Shown: positions 55,291 through 63,476 of the stretch, piece after piece
Layout: each line of letters begins with the position of its first letter
How positions within the stretch are numbered: position 1 is the stretch's first letter
Source: Nakamurella multipartita DSM 44233
GTDB taxonomy: Bacteria; Actinomycetota; Actinomycetes; Mycobacteriales; Nakamurellaceae
DNA length: 64,000 bases
Assembly: GCF_000024365.1 (NCBI RefSeq)
Contig: NC_013235.1
Location: 992,001-1,056,000, forward strand
Reading direction: 5' to 3'
Program-made: the position numbers and the translations under genes
Notes under the pieces: model-generated
Seen by the model: the letters and a program-made list of their open reading frames with translations, nothing else
Told to the model about the DNA's origin: nothing
Databases searched by the model: none

Positions 55291-55335
55291 TCGGTGCGGT
55301 TGGGATCGGTGCGGTTGGGATCGGTGTGGTTGGGA
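55291..55335. repeat. Three 15-bp tandem repeats
   Basis: TCGGTGCGGTTGGGA is repeated at 55291-55305, 55306-55320 and, with one change, 55321-55335, between the hemerythrin stop and the SnoaL-like start. As a multiple of three it could have arisen from a coding tail, but it now lies in the leader. Confidence 0.9.
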
Positions 55336-55339
55336 TCGG

Positions 55340-56104
55340 TCAGGGTCGGGGCGTGCCGTGCAGGCGGCGGGCGTAGCGCGCGTAGATCCGCGGGGCCAGC
55401 AACGGCACGATGCCTCGGGCCGGCGGCGGCGCGGACTCGAGCATGGTCCGCAGCACGTCGGGATCGCCTTCGTAGGCGAACATCCCGAACACCAACAGCA
55501 TCTTCGACTTCGGCACCGACGCGGCTCCGGCCGCACCGACCGCGGCCCACTGGGCCGGGGTCAGGTGGGCGGCAGCCAACGGCAGGAGTTCGCGTTCCTC
55601 GGTGTCCAGGTGCGTGACCAGCAGCCCCAGCAGCTCGTCCAGCGCGGTGATCAGCAAGTCCCGACTCGCGTCGTCGACGTCGGTGGTCCAGCGCTGCCGG
55701 GCGCGGCCGACCCGTTCGAGAGCGCGGTCGATGTCGGTGTGCTGGGCTTGCGCCTCCTCGAGGCGGGCCAGATCGTCGGCGGTGAGCAGCGCGCGCAGCG
55801 GCGGCCACAGCAGCTCGTCCTCGCCGGTGTGGTGGTGGTGCAGGAGATCGCACATCAGCTGCAGGTGGGCGTCGACCCGCCGGGCGGCCCGGTGCGCGCC
55901 GGTGGGGACCCGGGCAACGGCCCGCGGGGCGAGCCGGAACTCCCGCAGCATCGCGGTGTGCACGACGATCATGTCGCGCACGTCGACCAAGGGATTCTCG
56001 ACGGCCGTCGGGGCCGGGCTGAGCCGTGGGTCCAGCCGGCGCGGCGTCATGGGTTCGTGCTCGAGGTCACGGCCGGCGGGTTGTTCGGAGCGGGTGTTCG
56101 TCAT
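55340..56104 (-). CDS. Hemerythrin-domain protein
   Basis: A 254-residue protein with an HHE/hemerythrin four-helix domain at residues about 45-170. Iron ligands visible are His in VHTAMLREF, HHHHTGEDELLW (His and Glu), AQHTDIDRAL and HLDTEERELLP. Such proteins bind di-iron and sense or carry O2 or NO. A C-terminal helical region (KMLLVFGMFAYEGDPDVLR) is extra. It is divergent from the LuxR gene, with 87 bases between starts. Confidence 0.9.
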   Translation of the reverse strand: MTNTRSEQPAGRDLEHEPMTPRRLDPRLSPAPTAVENPLVDVRDMIVVHTAMLREFRLAPRAVARVPTGAHRAARRVDAHLQLMCDLLHHHHTGEDELLWPPLRALLTADDLARLEEAQAQHTDIDRALERVGRARQRWTTDVDDASRDLLITALDELLGLLVTHLDTEERELLPLAAAHLTPAQWAAVGAAGAASVPKSKMLLVFGMFAYEGDPDVLRTMLESAPPPARGIVPLLAPRIYARYARRLHGTPRP

Positions 56105-56191
56105 GCGGCAAGCGTCGCCATCGGCCGCCGGAGCGGACATTCCAAGAACTTGGGATCTTGCCCGCGGGGTCGATCCGTCGATGATGGTCAG

Positions 56192-57226
56192 GTGCACACA
56201 CCGTGGCGGCCGTTGCCCGACCTGCTCGCCGAAGCCACCGTCGCCGATCTGCACGTGTCGGCGTTGGCGGACCTGGTGTACGCATCGGTGGCTCGCTACG
56301 TCCGGTACGACTTCGGATGTCTGGCCGTCACCGATCCGGCCAGCTGGGTGGTCACCTGGGCGTCGAAGACCCGGTCGTTGGGGGTGGGCGACGAGGAGTT
56401 CGCCGCCGTGGAATACGGGCCACCGGACCTGAACTCCTTTGCCGAGATCGCCCGCCGGACCCCGCCGGTCGGGGCGTTGTGGCTGGACACCGGCGGCCAT
56501 CCGGAGCGGTGTCGGCGGCACCGCGAATTCATGCGGCCCCGGTTCGGGTTCACCGACGAACTACGGGTGGTGTTCCCCAGCCGGGGGGTGATCTGGGGCG
56601 GGATGGCCCTCTACCGCGCTCATGACGAGCCACCGTTCAACGAGGGCGACGTCGATCAGCTGGCCGGGGTCGCCGGTCTGCTGGGTGCAGCGCTGGCCCG
56701 GAGCCTGTTCCGGCCCATGCCGCACCCGGAGGCCGCCGGCACGCCGCTGCAGGCCGTGCTGATCGTCGACCGCGCCGACCAGGTCACCCATCTCACGTCC
56801 TCGGCCGACGCCGCCGTGGCCGAGCTCGGCGGGTGGGACCACGGCTCGCTGCCGGCCAGCGTGCTCACTCTGGTGGCCACGACCCGGACTCGCGGAGAGC
56901 CGGCGCAGACGGTGGCCCATACGCCCTCGGGCCGGTGGCTGCGCCTGCGGGCCGCACCGCTGTCCGGACCGGACGGCGGCGACACGGTCGTCACCATCGA
57001 TCCCACACCCCGGGCCGCCCTGAGCCGGCTCGCCCTGGCCGCCCACGGACTGACGGCCCGGGAGGAGGACGTCGCGCTGCTGGTCCTGCAGGGGGCCAGC
57101 ACCCAATCGATCGCGTCCGCCCTGCACCTGTCGCCGCACACCGTGCAGGATCATCTGAAGAAGATCTTCGGCAAGGTCGGGGTCAGCAGCCGCCGTGACC
57201 TGACCGCCCGCCTGACCCTGGGCTGA
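56192..57226 (+). CDS. LuxR-family transcriptional regulator
   Basis: A 344-residue regulator from a GTG at 56192. The C-terminal HTH (GLTAREEDVALLVLQGAS, then SIASALHLSPHTVQDHLKKI) is typical of LuxR/NarL output. The N-terminal 200 residues look like a GAF/PAS-type sensor (DFGCLAVTDPASWVVTW), with no receiver Asp. It may control the divergent hemerythrin gene. Confidence 0.9.
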   Translation: MHTPWRPLPDLLAEATVADLHVSALADLVYASVARYVRYDFGCLAVTDPASWVVTWASKTRSLGVGDEEFAAVEYGPPDLNSFAEIARRTPPVGALWLDTGGHPERCRRHREFMRPRFGFTDELRVVFPSRGVIWGGMALYRAHDEPPFNEGDVDQLAGVAGLLGAALARSLFRPMPHPEAAGTPLQAVLIVDRADQVTHLTSSADAAVAELGGWDHGSLPASVLTLVATTRTRGEPAQTVAHTPSGRWLRLRAAPLSGPDGGDTVVTIDPTPRAALSRLALAAHGLTAREEDVALLVLQGASTQSIASALHLSPHTVQDHLKKIFGKVGVSSRRDLTARLTLG

Positions 57227-57440
57227 CCTGCGTCGGGGCGTCCGGTCGGCGCACCCGCTCCCTCGCCGGCCCCTGCCCGCGCCTGCCCTCCCCGCGTCGC
57301 CTTCCCCGCGCGGCCTCCTCCTGCTGTTGATCAGTCGAAAATAGGTGACGGGCGGCTCGGACGGGGGCGTGTTTGAGTTGCCGGCCTGCTGGTGTGGGCT
57401 GGTTGGTGACGGGCGTGGGGGTTGGCGGGGCGGGGTTAGT

Positions 57441-58712
57441 TCATGCGGCGTCGTTGTGGGTGACGGTGTAGCCGTTGGTTTCGAGGATGGTGCGGGCGCG
57501 GCGGATCCGGTTCTTGTCCAGGTCGCGGCGGCGGTATTCGTTCAGGTAGGTGGGTCCGAGGTCGTGGTAGTCGGTGTCTTTGCGGATCAGGTGGTGACAG
57601 GTCTCCAGGATGATCCTGGAGATCGCGACCAGGGCTTTGGTTGGTTTCATCCGGGTACACAGATCGGCGTACTTCGCGGCCAGGTACGTGCTGTGGGTGC
57701 GGGCGGCGGCCTTGGCGCACTGGAACAGCACTGCGCGTAGTGACCGGTTGCCCTTGCGGGTCCGGGTCGAGAGGTGTCGTCCGGCTGATTCGTTGTTCCC
57801 GGGGCTGAGCCCGGCCCACGAGGCCAGCCGGTCGGTCCCGGTGAACCGGCTCATGTCGATCCCGATCTCGGAGACGATGATCATCGCGGCGCGGCGGCTG
57901 ACTCCCGGGATCGTCTCGAGGTGGTCAACCGCTCGGGCGAAAGGGGCGATCTCCTGGTCGATCTGTTGGTCCAGGTCCGTGAGGAGCGTGTCGAGGTCGT
58001 TGATCTGTCGCATCATCGTGGCGGCCAGTCGCGCGTGGTGGTCGGTGAAGTGTCCGGTCAGGGCCTCGGTCAGTTCCGGGAGCTTGCTGCGCATCCGGAC
58101 CAGCGCCAGGTCCGCGACCTGGCGGGGATCACTCATCGCCCCGGCCGGGTCGTTGATCATCGCGTGCAGCATCGCGGTGGCCGATTTGCCGGTGATGTCG
58201 CTGACCGTGCTGGACAGCTTGATCCCGGCGGATTCGAGCAGATCCTGCAGCCGTTGCACGGCGCGGGTCCGGTCGCGGACCACGTTGCTGCGGTACCGGG
58301 TCAACTCCCGCAGCTCCCGCACCGGGATGTCCGGCACGAACGAGGGTGTGACGAGCCCGAGCTGAGCCATCCGAGCGATCCATTCGGCGTCCTTGACGTC
58401 GGTCTTGTTGCCCGGTACCCGTTTGACGTCCCGCGGGTTGAGTAGCCAGCATCTGAACTGGTCTTCCAGCACCAGGAACAATGGTTTCCAGTACACCCCG
58501 GTCGATTCCATCGCGACCAGCTCGATGTCCAGTTCGGTCAGCCAGTCCCGTAGCCGCAGCAGCGATGGTGTCGTCGTGGCGAAGGTGCGGACCTTGAGTC
58601 GTTTGACCCGGCCGTTCTCGATCAGCCGGACCGCGACCTTGACATCGCGCTTGGAGATGTCCATCCCCGCGACCCGGCCGTAGGCGATCTCGTCGTCGTC
58701 GATCACCGGCAT
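57441..58712 (-). CDS. IS110-family transposase (DEDD)
   Basis: A 423-residue recombinase. The RuvC-like DEDD domain shows VAGMDISKRD, VAMESTGVYWKP and NKTDVKDAEWIARM; the C-terminal Transposase_20 domain has HLETIPGVSRRAAMIIVSEIG and FTGTDRLASWAGLSPGNNESAG with the conserved Ser region. It appears intact. IS110-type enzymes use a bridge RNA encoded in their non-coding end to pick target and donor DNA. Confidence 0.95.
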   Translation of the reverse strand: MPVIDDDEIAYGRVAGMDISKRDVKVAVRLIENGRVKRLKVRTFATTTPSLLRLRDWLTELDIELVAMESTGVYWKPLFLVLEDQFRCWLLNPRDVKRVPGNKTDVKDAEWIARMAQLGLVTPSFVPDIPVRELRELTRYRSNVVRDRTRAVQRLQDLLESAGIKLSSTVSDITGKSATAMLHAMINDPAGAMSDPRQVADLALVRMRSKLPELTEALTGHFTDHHARLAATMMRQINDLDTLLTDLDQQIDQEIAPFARAVDHLETIPGVSRRAAMIIVSEIGIDMSRFTGTDRLASWAGLSPGNNESAGRHLSTRTRKGNRSLRAVLFQCAKAAARTHSTYLAAKYADLCTRMKPTKALVAISRIILETCHHLIRKDTDYHDLGPTYLNEYRRRDLDKNRIRRARTILETNGYTVTHNDAA

Positions 58713-58957
58713 CAGCCTTACCTCCGTTTCCGGTATCCCTTGTGACGGGTGGTGCCGCCGTCGGGTGGGAGGTCTCCCGGCAAAGACGATCAGTCACGTG
58801 CTCGAAGCAACACCACGGGATCCCTGACCGACCTCCAGCGTCCAGTTCATGGCCAGGCTCGCCGGCACCAATCAACATCGACGTCAGACAACCCGAGGGC
58901 AGCACCAAGAACATTTTCGCCGCCACGGGACGGCCCGCAAGGGCCCCCAGTCGTTCA
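58713..58957 (-). ncRNA. Candidate bridge RNA region of the IS110 element
   Basis: This 245-base non-coding end lies upstream of the transposase, where IS110-group elements encode a bridge RNA on the transposase strand. Read on the minus strand, CTGCCC (58902-58897) and, 20 bases later, GTTGAT (58876-58871) match the disrupted palindrome: the first equals the left target strand, the second is complementary to the right target, in the LTG-then-RTG order known for IS621. Donor-loop matches are weak (TTCGA near 58800). RNA ends and folding are not determined. Confidence 0.5.
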
Positions 58958-59009
58958 TGGGCAGATTGCCGTTCTGGCTCGGTCATACCGGCACCCTTCC
59001 ATGATCAAC
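58955..59009. repeat. Right part of an IS110-split palindromic repeat
   Basis: Starting TCATGGGCAGATTGCCGTTC and ending CCATGATCAAC, this matches most of the palindrome at 39865-39925. The missing start, GTTGATCA, is at 57326-57333 on the other side of the IS110 element. The rejoined repeat is about 60 bp, with a more diverged centre than the other copy. Confidence 0.82.
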
Positions 59010-59042
59010 ATATTTGGGGGGTGCCGATCTCTTGACGGATCG

Positions 59043-59058
59043 ATTGGTCTATGCCAAT
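59043..59058. promoter_or_regulatory. DasR operator 1 upstream of nagE
   Basis: ATTGGTCTATGCCAAT is a near-palindrome with the dre core TGGTCTA. It lies just downstream of TTGACG (59032-59037), a possible -35 box whose -10 would be near 59055, so bound DasR would block the promoter. Confidence 0.85.
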
Positions 59059-59071
59059 CTAGTCGCAGCAA

Positions 59072-59087
59072 GTTGGTCTATACCAAT
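59072..59087. promoter_or_regulatory. DasR operator 2 upstream of nagE
   Basis: GTTGGTCTATACCAAT is an almost perfect palindrome, centred 29 bases from operator 1. Two dre sites in series suggest cooperative or tight repression of nagE. Confidence 0.85.
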
Positions 59088-59184
59088 CCAGACGATTCCC
59101 ACGATCACCCATCGGGCACCGTTCCGCCGACACCGGTCGACCGGCCACCAACCAGGAGGACAGAACCTTGCGAGGTCATCGCTG

Positions 59185-61301
59185 ATGAGCACAGTCAAGG
59201 AGTCGACCGCGGTGTCGACCAAGAACTCGACGGCCAAGTCGGCCAAGAAGTCCGGGCTGCGCATCCCCGGATTCGCCCAGCTGCAGCGCCTCGGCAAGAG
59301 CCTGATGCTGCCGATCGCGCTGCTGCCGGCGGCCGGCATCCTGCTCCGGTTGGGTCAGCCCGACCTGCTCGGCGGCATCAAGACCCCGGTCATCGGCCCG
59401 TTCTTCGAGGCGATGAGCGCGGCCGGCGGCGCGGTGTTCGCCAACCTGCCGCTGCTGTTCGCCATCGGTGTGGCCATCGGCTTCGCCAAGAAGGCCGACG
59501 GATCCACCGCGCTGGCCGCGGCCGCGGGGTACCTGGTGATCGAGGCGGTCTTCAAGACCATGTCGCCGATCGTCCTGGAGGGCGTCGTCGACGTCGCCGG
59601 GGTCCAGGCCCAGATCAACTACAGCGTCTTCGCCGGCATTCTGGTCGGTCTGGTCACCGCGTTGCTGTTCGACCGGTACCACACCATCCAACTGCCGTCC
59701 TATCTCGGCTTCTTCGGTGGGCGCCGGTTCGTCCCGATCGTGGTGTCGGTCGCCTCGCTGGTGATGGGCTTCGCGCTGAGCTACTTCTACCCGATCTTCG
59801 ACGCCGGGCTCACCTCGGTCGGCCAGTTCATCGGCGGTTCCGGTGCTTTCGGCGCCTTCACCTACGGGTTCGCCAACCGCATGCTGATCCCGCTCGGCCT
59901 GCACCACATCCTCAACACCTACATCTGGTTCATCTACGGCGACTACCAGGTCCCCGGCGGCGATGTCGTCACCGGTGAGCTGACCCGGTTCGCCGCCGGC
60001 GACCCCACCGCTGGGCTGCTGACCTCCGGTTTCTACCCGATCCTGATGTTCGGCCTGCCGGCCGCCGCGCTGGCCATGATCCACATGGCCAACAAGAAGC
60101 AGAAGAAGATCGCCTTCGGCATCCTCGGCGCCGCGGCCATCACCGCCTTCCTCACCGGTGTCACCGAGCCGCTCGAGTTCGCGTTCATGTTCGTGGCCTT
60201 CCCGCTGTACGTGGTGCACGCGGTGCTGACCGGCCTGTCCCTGGCCGTGGCCTACATGCTCGACATCCATCTGGGCTTCTCGTTCTCGGCCGGACTGATC
60301 GACTTCCTGCTCTACGGAACGGCTCTCGCGGCCAACAACGTGTGGATGCTGCTGGTCATGGGCGTGATCTTCTTCGCCGTCTACTACGTGCTGTTCCGCC
60401 TGGTCATCCGCTGGTGGAACCTGCGCACCCCGGGTCGTGAGCCCGAGGACGAGTTCGAGGCCGAGCAGGCCGCCAACAACGAGGACGGTCCGGTCGCGGT
60501 CTCCGGCGGTTCGGTCGCCACGGCCGCCGCCGTTAAGGCCGAGCAGCTGATCGCCGCATTCGGCGGCCGGGAGAACCTGGTCAACGTCGATGCCTGCATC
60601 ACCCGGCTGCGCATGGAGGTCGCGGACAAGGACCAGGTGAACAAGGCCCGGCTCAAGGCGCTCGGCGCCGCCGGTGTAATCGAGGTCGGCAACAACGTGC
60701 AGGCCATCTTCGGCACCCAGGCCGAGCTGCTCAAGAACGACATCAAGGACGCCATGGCCGGTCCCGCCCCGGCCCAGGTCCCGGTGAACGAGCCCGAGCC
60801 CGTGGCCGCCGCTCCCGCCGCGCCGGCCGGAACCGGCTCCCGCACGCCGATTCTGGCCCCGGTGCCGGGTCGCGCCGTGCCGCTGCAGCAGGTTCCGGAC
60901 CCGACGTTCGCCCAGGGCATCGTCGGGAACGGAGCGGCCATCGATCCGCCCCGCGAGATCATCGACGCGGTGGCCCCGATCAGCGGCAAGGTGCTGCAGA
61001 TGCTGCCGCACGCCTACATCATCGTCAGTGACGACAACGTCGGTGTCCTGGTGCATCTGGGCCTGGACACGGTGCAGCTCAAGGGCGAGGCTTCACCGCC
61101 CTGGTCAAGCAGGGCGACGCGGTGACGGCCGGTCAGCCGGTCATCACCTACGACGTGCCGGCGGTGGTGGCCAGCGGCCGCAACCCGATCATCCCGGTGA
61201 TCGTGATGGACAAGAAGGCCGACGACATCGCGCTGGCCGACGTGATCACCGCCGGCGGGCAGCTGTCCGCCGAACAGCAGATGTTCACCGTCACCTCCTG
61301 A
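59185..61301 (+). pseudogene. nagE: N-acetylglucosamine-type PTS permease EIICBA with 3' frameshift
   Basis: The first 430 or so residues form the EIIC transporter (MLIPLGLHHILNTYIWF, GVTEPLEFAFMF); EIIB follows with phospho-Cys471 (NVDACITRL), then EIIA with phospho-His624 (VLVHLGLDTVQL). The frame as read stops at 61125, but one missing base near 61086-61090 (a G in a GGG run) explains this: the other frame continues with the expected EIIA tail to 61301. Start ATG 59185 has GAGGT upstream. The truncated protein would lose about 70 EIIA residues. Substrate is inferred from nagB/nagA and DasR sites. Confidence 0.88.
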
Positions 61302-61310
61302 TCGACCGAC

Positions 61311-61340
61311 GGGCGGCGGCCGGGCAACCGGCCGCCGCCC
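61311..61340 (+). terminator. GNRA-capped hairpin between nagE and nagB
   Basis: A perfect 13-bp GC stem (61311-61323 with 61328-61340) closes on a GCAA tetraloop, an unusually stable structure. It sits 10 bases after the nagE stop and 37 before nagB. It could terminate some transcripts or protect the 3' end of the nagE message, setting lower nagB expression. Confidence 0.6.
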
Positions 61341-61376
61341 CGTCCCCCGTCCTGCCTCGACTTTAAGGGAACCCCA

Positions 61377-62162
61377 ATGGAAATCGTCATTCTCCCGGAC
61401 ACCACGGCGATCGGAGCGCTCGCCGCCGACGCCATCGTGAACCTGGTGCAGCGCAAGCCGGACGCGGTCCTCGGCCTGGCCACCGGATCGTCGCCGCTGG
61501 CCATCTACGACGAGCTGGCCGCCCGCTACGCCGCCGGCCAGGTCTCGTTCGCCCAGGCCCGCGGCTTCACCCTGGACGAGTACGTCGGGCTGCCGGCCGA
61601 CCACCCGGAGACCTACCGCAACGTCATCCACAAGGACTTCGTCGATCGGGTCGACTTCGCCGAGGGCGCGGTGCGCGGACCCGACGGGCTGGCCACCGAC
61701 ATCCCGGCCTTCTGCGCCGCCTACGAGGACGCGATCGTCGCGGCCGGCGGGGTCGACCTGCAGATCCTGGGCATCGGCACCGTCGGGCACATCGGGTTCA
61801 ACGAGCCCGGCTCCTCGCTGGCCTCCCGCACCCGGATCAAGACCCTCACCCGGCAGACCCGGATCGACAACGCCCGGTTCTTCGGCGGTGACGTGGACGC
61901 GGTCCCGACCCACTGCCTGACCCAGGGTCTGGGCACCATCATGGCCGCCCGGCACATCGTGCTGGTGGCCACCGGCCCGCAGAAGGCGGAGGCCGTGCAC
62001 CACCTGGTCGAGGGCGCGGTCAGCGCGCTCTGGCCGGGCACCATCCTGCAGCACCACCCGCACGTGACGGTCCTGCTCGACGGCGCCGCCGCAAGCCGGC
62101 TGCAGCTGGCCGACTACTACCGCGAGACCTACCAGGCCAAGCCGGCCTGGCAGGGCATCTGA
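61377..62162 (+). CDS. nagB: Glucosamine-6-phosphate deaminase with altered catalytic Asp
   Basis: A 261-residue NagB: LATGSSPLAIY (phosphate loop), FTLDEYVGL (general-base Asp), SSLASRTRIKTLT. The catalytic loop reads GIGTVGHIGFNEP: Val136 stands where Asp141 of the E. coli Asp141-His143-Glu148 triad is expected (codon GTC at 61782-61784, one base from GAC); His138 and Glu143 are kept. This change should impair ring opening. Otherwise the gene looks intact. Confidence 0.93.
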   Translation: MEIVILPDTTAIGALAADAIVNLVQRKPDAVLGLATGSSPLAIYDELAARYAAGQVSFAQARGFTLDEYVGLPADHPETYRNVIHKDFVDRVDFAEGAVRGPDGLATDIPAFCAAYEDAIVAAGGVDLQILGIGTVGHIGFNEPGSSLASRTRIKTLTRQTRIDNARFFGGDVDAVPTHCLTQGLGTIMAARHIVLVATGPQKAEAVHHLVEGAVSALWPGTILQHHPHVTVLLDGAAASRLQLADYYRETYQAKPAWQGI

Positions 62163-62175
62163 CCCGCCCCCCACT

Positions 62176-62220
62176 CCCGCCCCTCCCGAACCCGCCCCTC
62201 CCGAACCCACCCCTCCCGAA
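62176..62220. repeat. Three 15-bp tandem repeats between nagB and nagA
   Basis: CCCGCCCCTCCCGAA occurs at 62176-62190, 62191-62205 and, with one change, 62206-62220. It ends directly where the palindrome at 62221 begins. Confidence 0.9.
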
Positions 62221-62292
62221 GTTGATCATGGCGTTCTCTGCAGCACCGTCGGCGTGTCGCCGGCGGGTCGAGCAGAGAACGCCATGATCAAC
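62221..62292. repeat. Palindrome with GTTGATCATGG arms upstream of nagA
   Basis: Perfect 21-bp arms (62221-62241 and 62272-62292) enclose a 30-base loop; the outer 11 bases (GTTGATCATGG) match the ends of the palindromes at 39865 and 57326/58955, while the inner arm (CGTTCTCTGC) differs. It ends 29 bases before the nagA ATG. Confidence 0.9.
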
Positions 62293-62321
62293 AGCAACGA
62301 GCACAGAGAAGGAACCGTTCC

Positions 62322-63476
62322 ATGCTGATCACCGCCGACACCATCGCCACCGGGGCGGAGCTGCTCCGGCCGGGCTGGATCGAGGTCGCCGACGGACGGG
62401 TGGTCGCCCTGGGGGACGGGGCACCGCCACGGTCAGCCGACCAGCCGGCCGACCGGGACCTGGGCGCGGTGACGATCGTCCCCGGCTTCGTGGACATGCA
62501 TGTGCACGGCGGCGGGGGAGGGGCGTTCCCGGAGGCCAGCTTCGCCACCACCAAGGCCGCGGTCGAGCTGCACCGGCGGCACGGCACCACCACGATGGTC
62601 GCCTCCCTGGTCACCGCGACCGGGCCGGAAATGCTGCGGCAGGTCGGCATCCTGGCCGAGCAGGTGCAGGACGGCCTGGTCGCCGGTGTGCATCTGGAGG
62701 GCCCGTGGCTCTCCCAGCATCGCTGCGGGGCCCATGAGCTCTCGGCCCTGCGTGACCCCGACCCGGCCGAGCTCGACCGGGTGCTGGCGGCCGGCCAGGG
62801 CACCATCCGGATGGTCACCCTGGCGCCCGAGCGGGCCGGCGGGCTGGCCGCCATCGGCCGGCTGGTCGACGCCGGGGTGATCGCCGCGATCGGCCACACC
62901 AACGCCACCTACGAGCAGGCCCGAGCCGCGATCGAGGCCGGCGCCACCGTCGGCACCCACCTGTTCAATGCGATGCGGCCGGTGCACCACCGCGAGCCGG
63001 GTCCGGTGATCGCGCTGCTGGAGGACCCGCGGGTGACCGTGGAGATGATCACCGACGGGGTGCACCTGCATCCGGCGCTGTACCGGGACGTCACGTCCAA
63101 CGTCGGTCCGGACCGGATCGCCCTGATCACCGACGCGATGGCCGCGGCCGGCATGGCCGACGGTGCCTACCGGCTCGGCGCGCTCGACGTCGACGTCCGG
63201 GACGGGGTCGCCCGGGTCGCCGGCACCGACACCATTGCCGGCAGCACCGCGACCATGGACCAGGTGTTCCGGTTCGCCGTGCTGCACAGCGCCCGGCCAC
63301 GGGACGAGGCCCTGCTGGTCGCGGTCCGGCAGTCCTCGGTCAACCCGGCCCGCGCGCTGGGCCTGCCGCCGGCCGGTCTGGCCCCCCAGGCGGCCGCCGA
63401 TCTGGTGGTCCTGGATGAGGCGCTGACCGTGAGCGGGGTGCTGCAGGCCGGCTCCTGGGTGGTTCAGCCCGGCTGA
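62322..63476 (+). CDS. nagA: N-acetylglucosamine-6-phosphate deacetylase
   Basis: A 384-residue amidohydrolase: metal motif VPGFVDMHVHGGGGG, VHLEGPWLSQHRCGAH, IGHTNATYEQA, GTHLFNAMRPVHHREPG and the catalytic Asp in ALITDAMAAAG. It deacetylates the product of the PTS permease for NagB. The start ATG has GAAGGAA upstream. Its end overlaps the convergent DinB-type gene by 13 bases. Confidence 0.96.
   Translation: MLITADTIATGAELLRPGWIEVADGRVVALGDGAPPRSADQPADRDLGAVTIVPGFVDMHVHGGGGGAFPEASFATTKAAVELHRRHGTTTMVASLVTATGPEMLRQVGILAEQVQDGLVAGVHLEGPWLSQHRCGAHELSALRDPDPAELDRVLAAGQGTIRMVTLAPERAGGLAAIGRLVDAGVIAAIGHTNATYEQARAAIEAGATVGTHLFNAMRPVHHREPGPVIALLEDPRVTVEMITDGVHLHPALYRDVTSNVGPDRIALITDAMAAAGMADGAYRLGALDVDVRDGVARVAGTDTIAGSTATMDQVFRFAVLHSARPRDEALLVAVRQSSVNPARALGLPPAGLAPQAAADLVVLDEALTVSGVLQAGSWVVQPG

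Larger units (their letters stand above)
57334..58957 (-). mobile_element. IS110-family insertion sequence inserted in a palindromic repeat
   Basis: About 1.62 kb. The transposase (57441-58712, minus) has about 107 bases of downstream and about 245 bases of upstream non-coding DNA, the upstream being the long end typical of the IS110 group. Flanks are GTTGATCA on one side and TCATGGGCAGATTGCC on the other, which join, sharing TCA, into a repeat very like the palindrome at 39865-39925. There are no terminal inverted repeats, as expected. Ends are uncertain within the shared TCA. Confidence 0.8.

Noticed and set aside
55291..55335. CRISPR-like repeat array
   Set aside because: The units are directly adjacent 15-mers without spacers; the same applies to 62176-62220 and 25956-25994. 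No CRISPR array or cas gene is present.
58713..58957. Full assignment of donor-binding loop in the IS110 non-coding end
   Set aside because: Only a 5-base match (TTCGA) to the transposon end was found and no convincing right donor match, so only the target loop is reported.
58749..59184. Open frames running through the IS110 upstream end into nagE
   Set aside because: They cross the IS boundary and the DasR operators, and the nagE start at 59185 with its own ribosome site is better.
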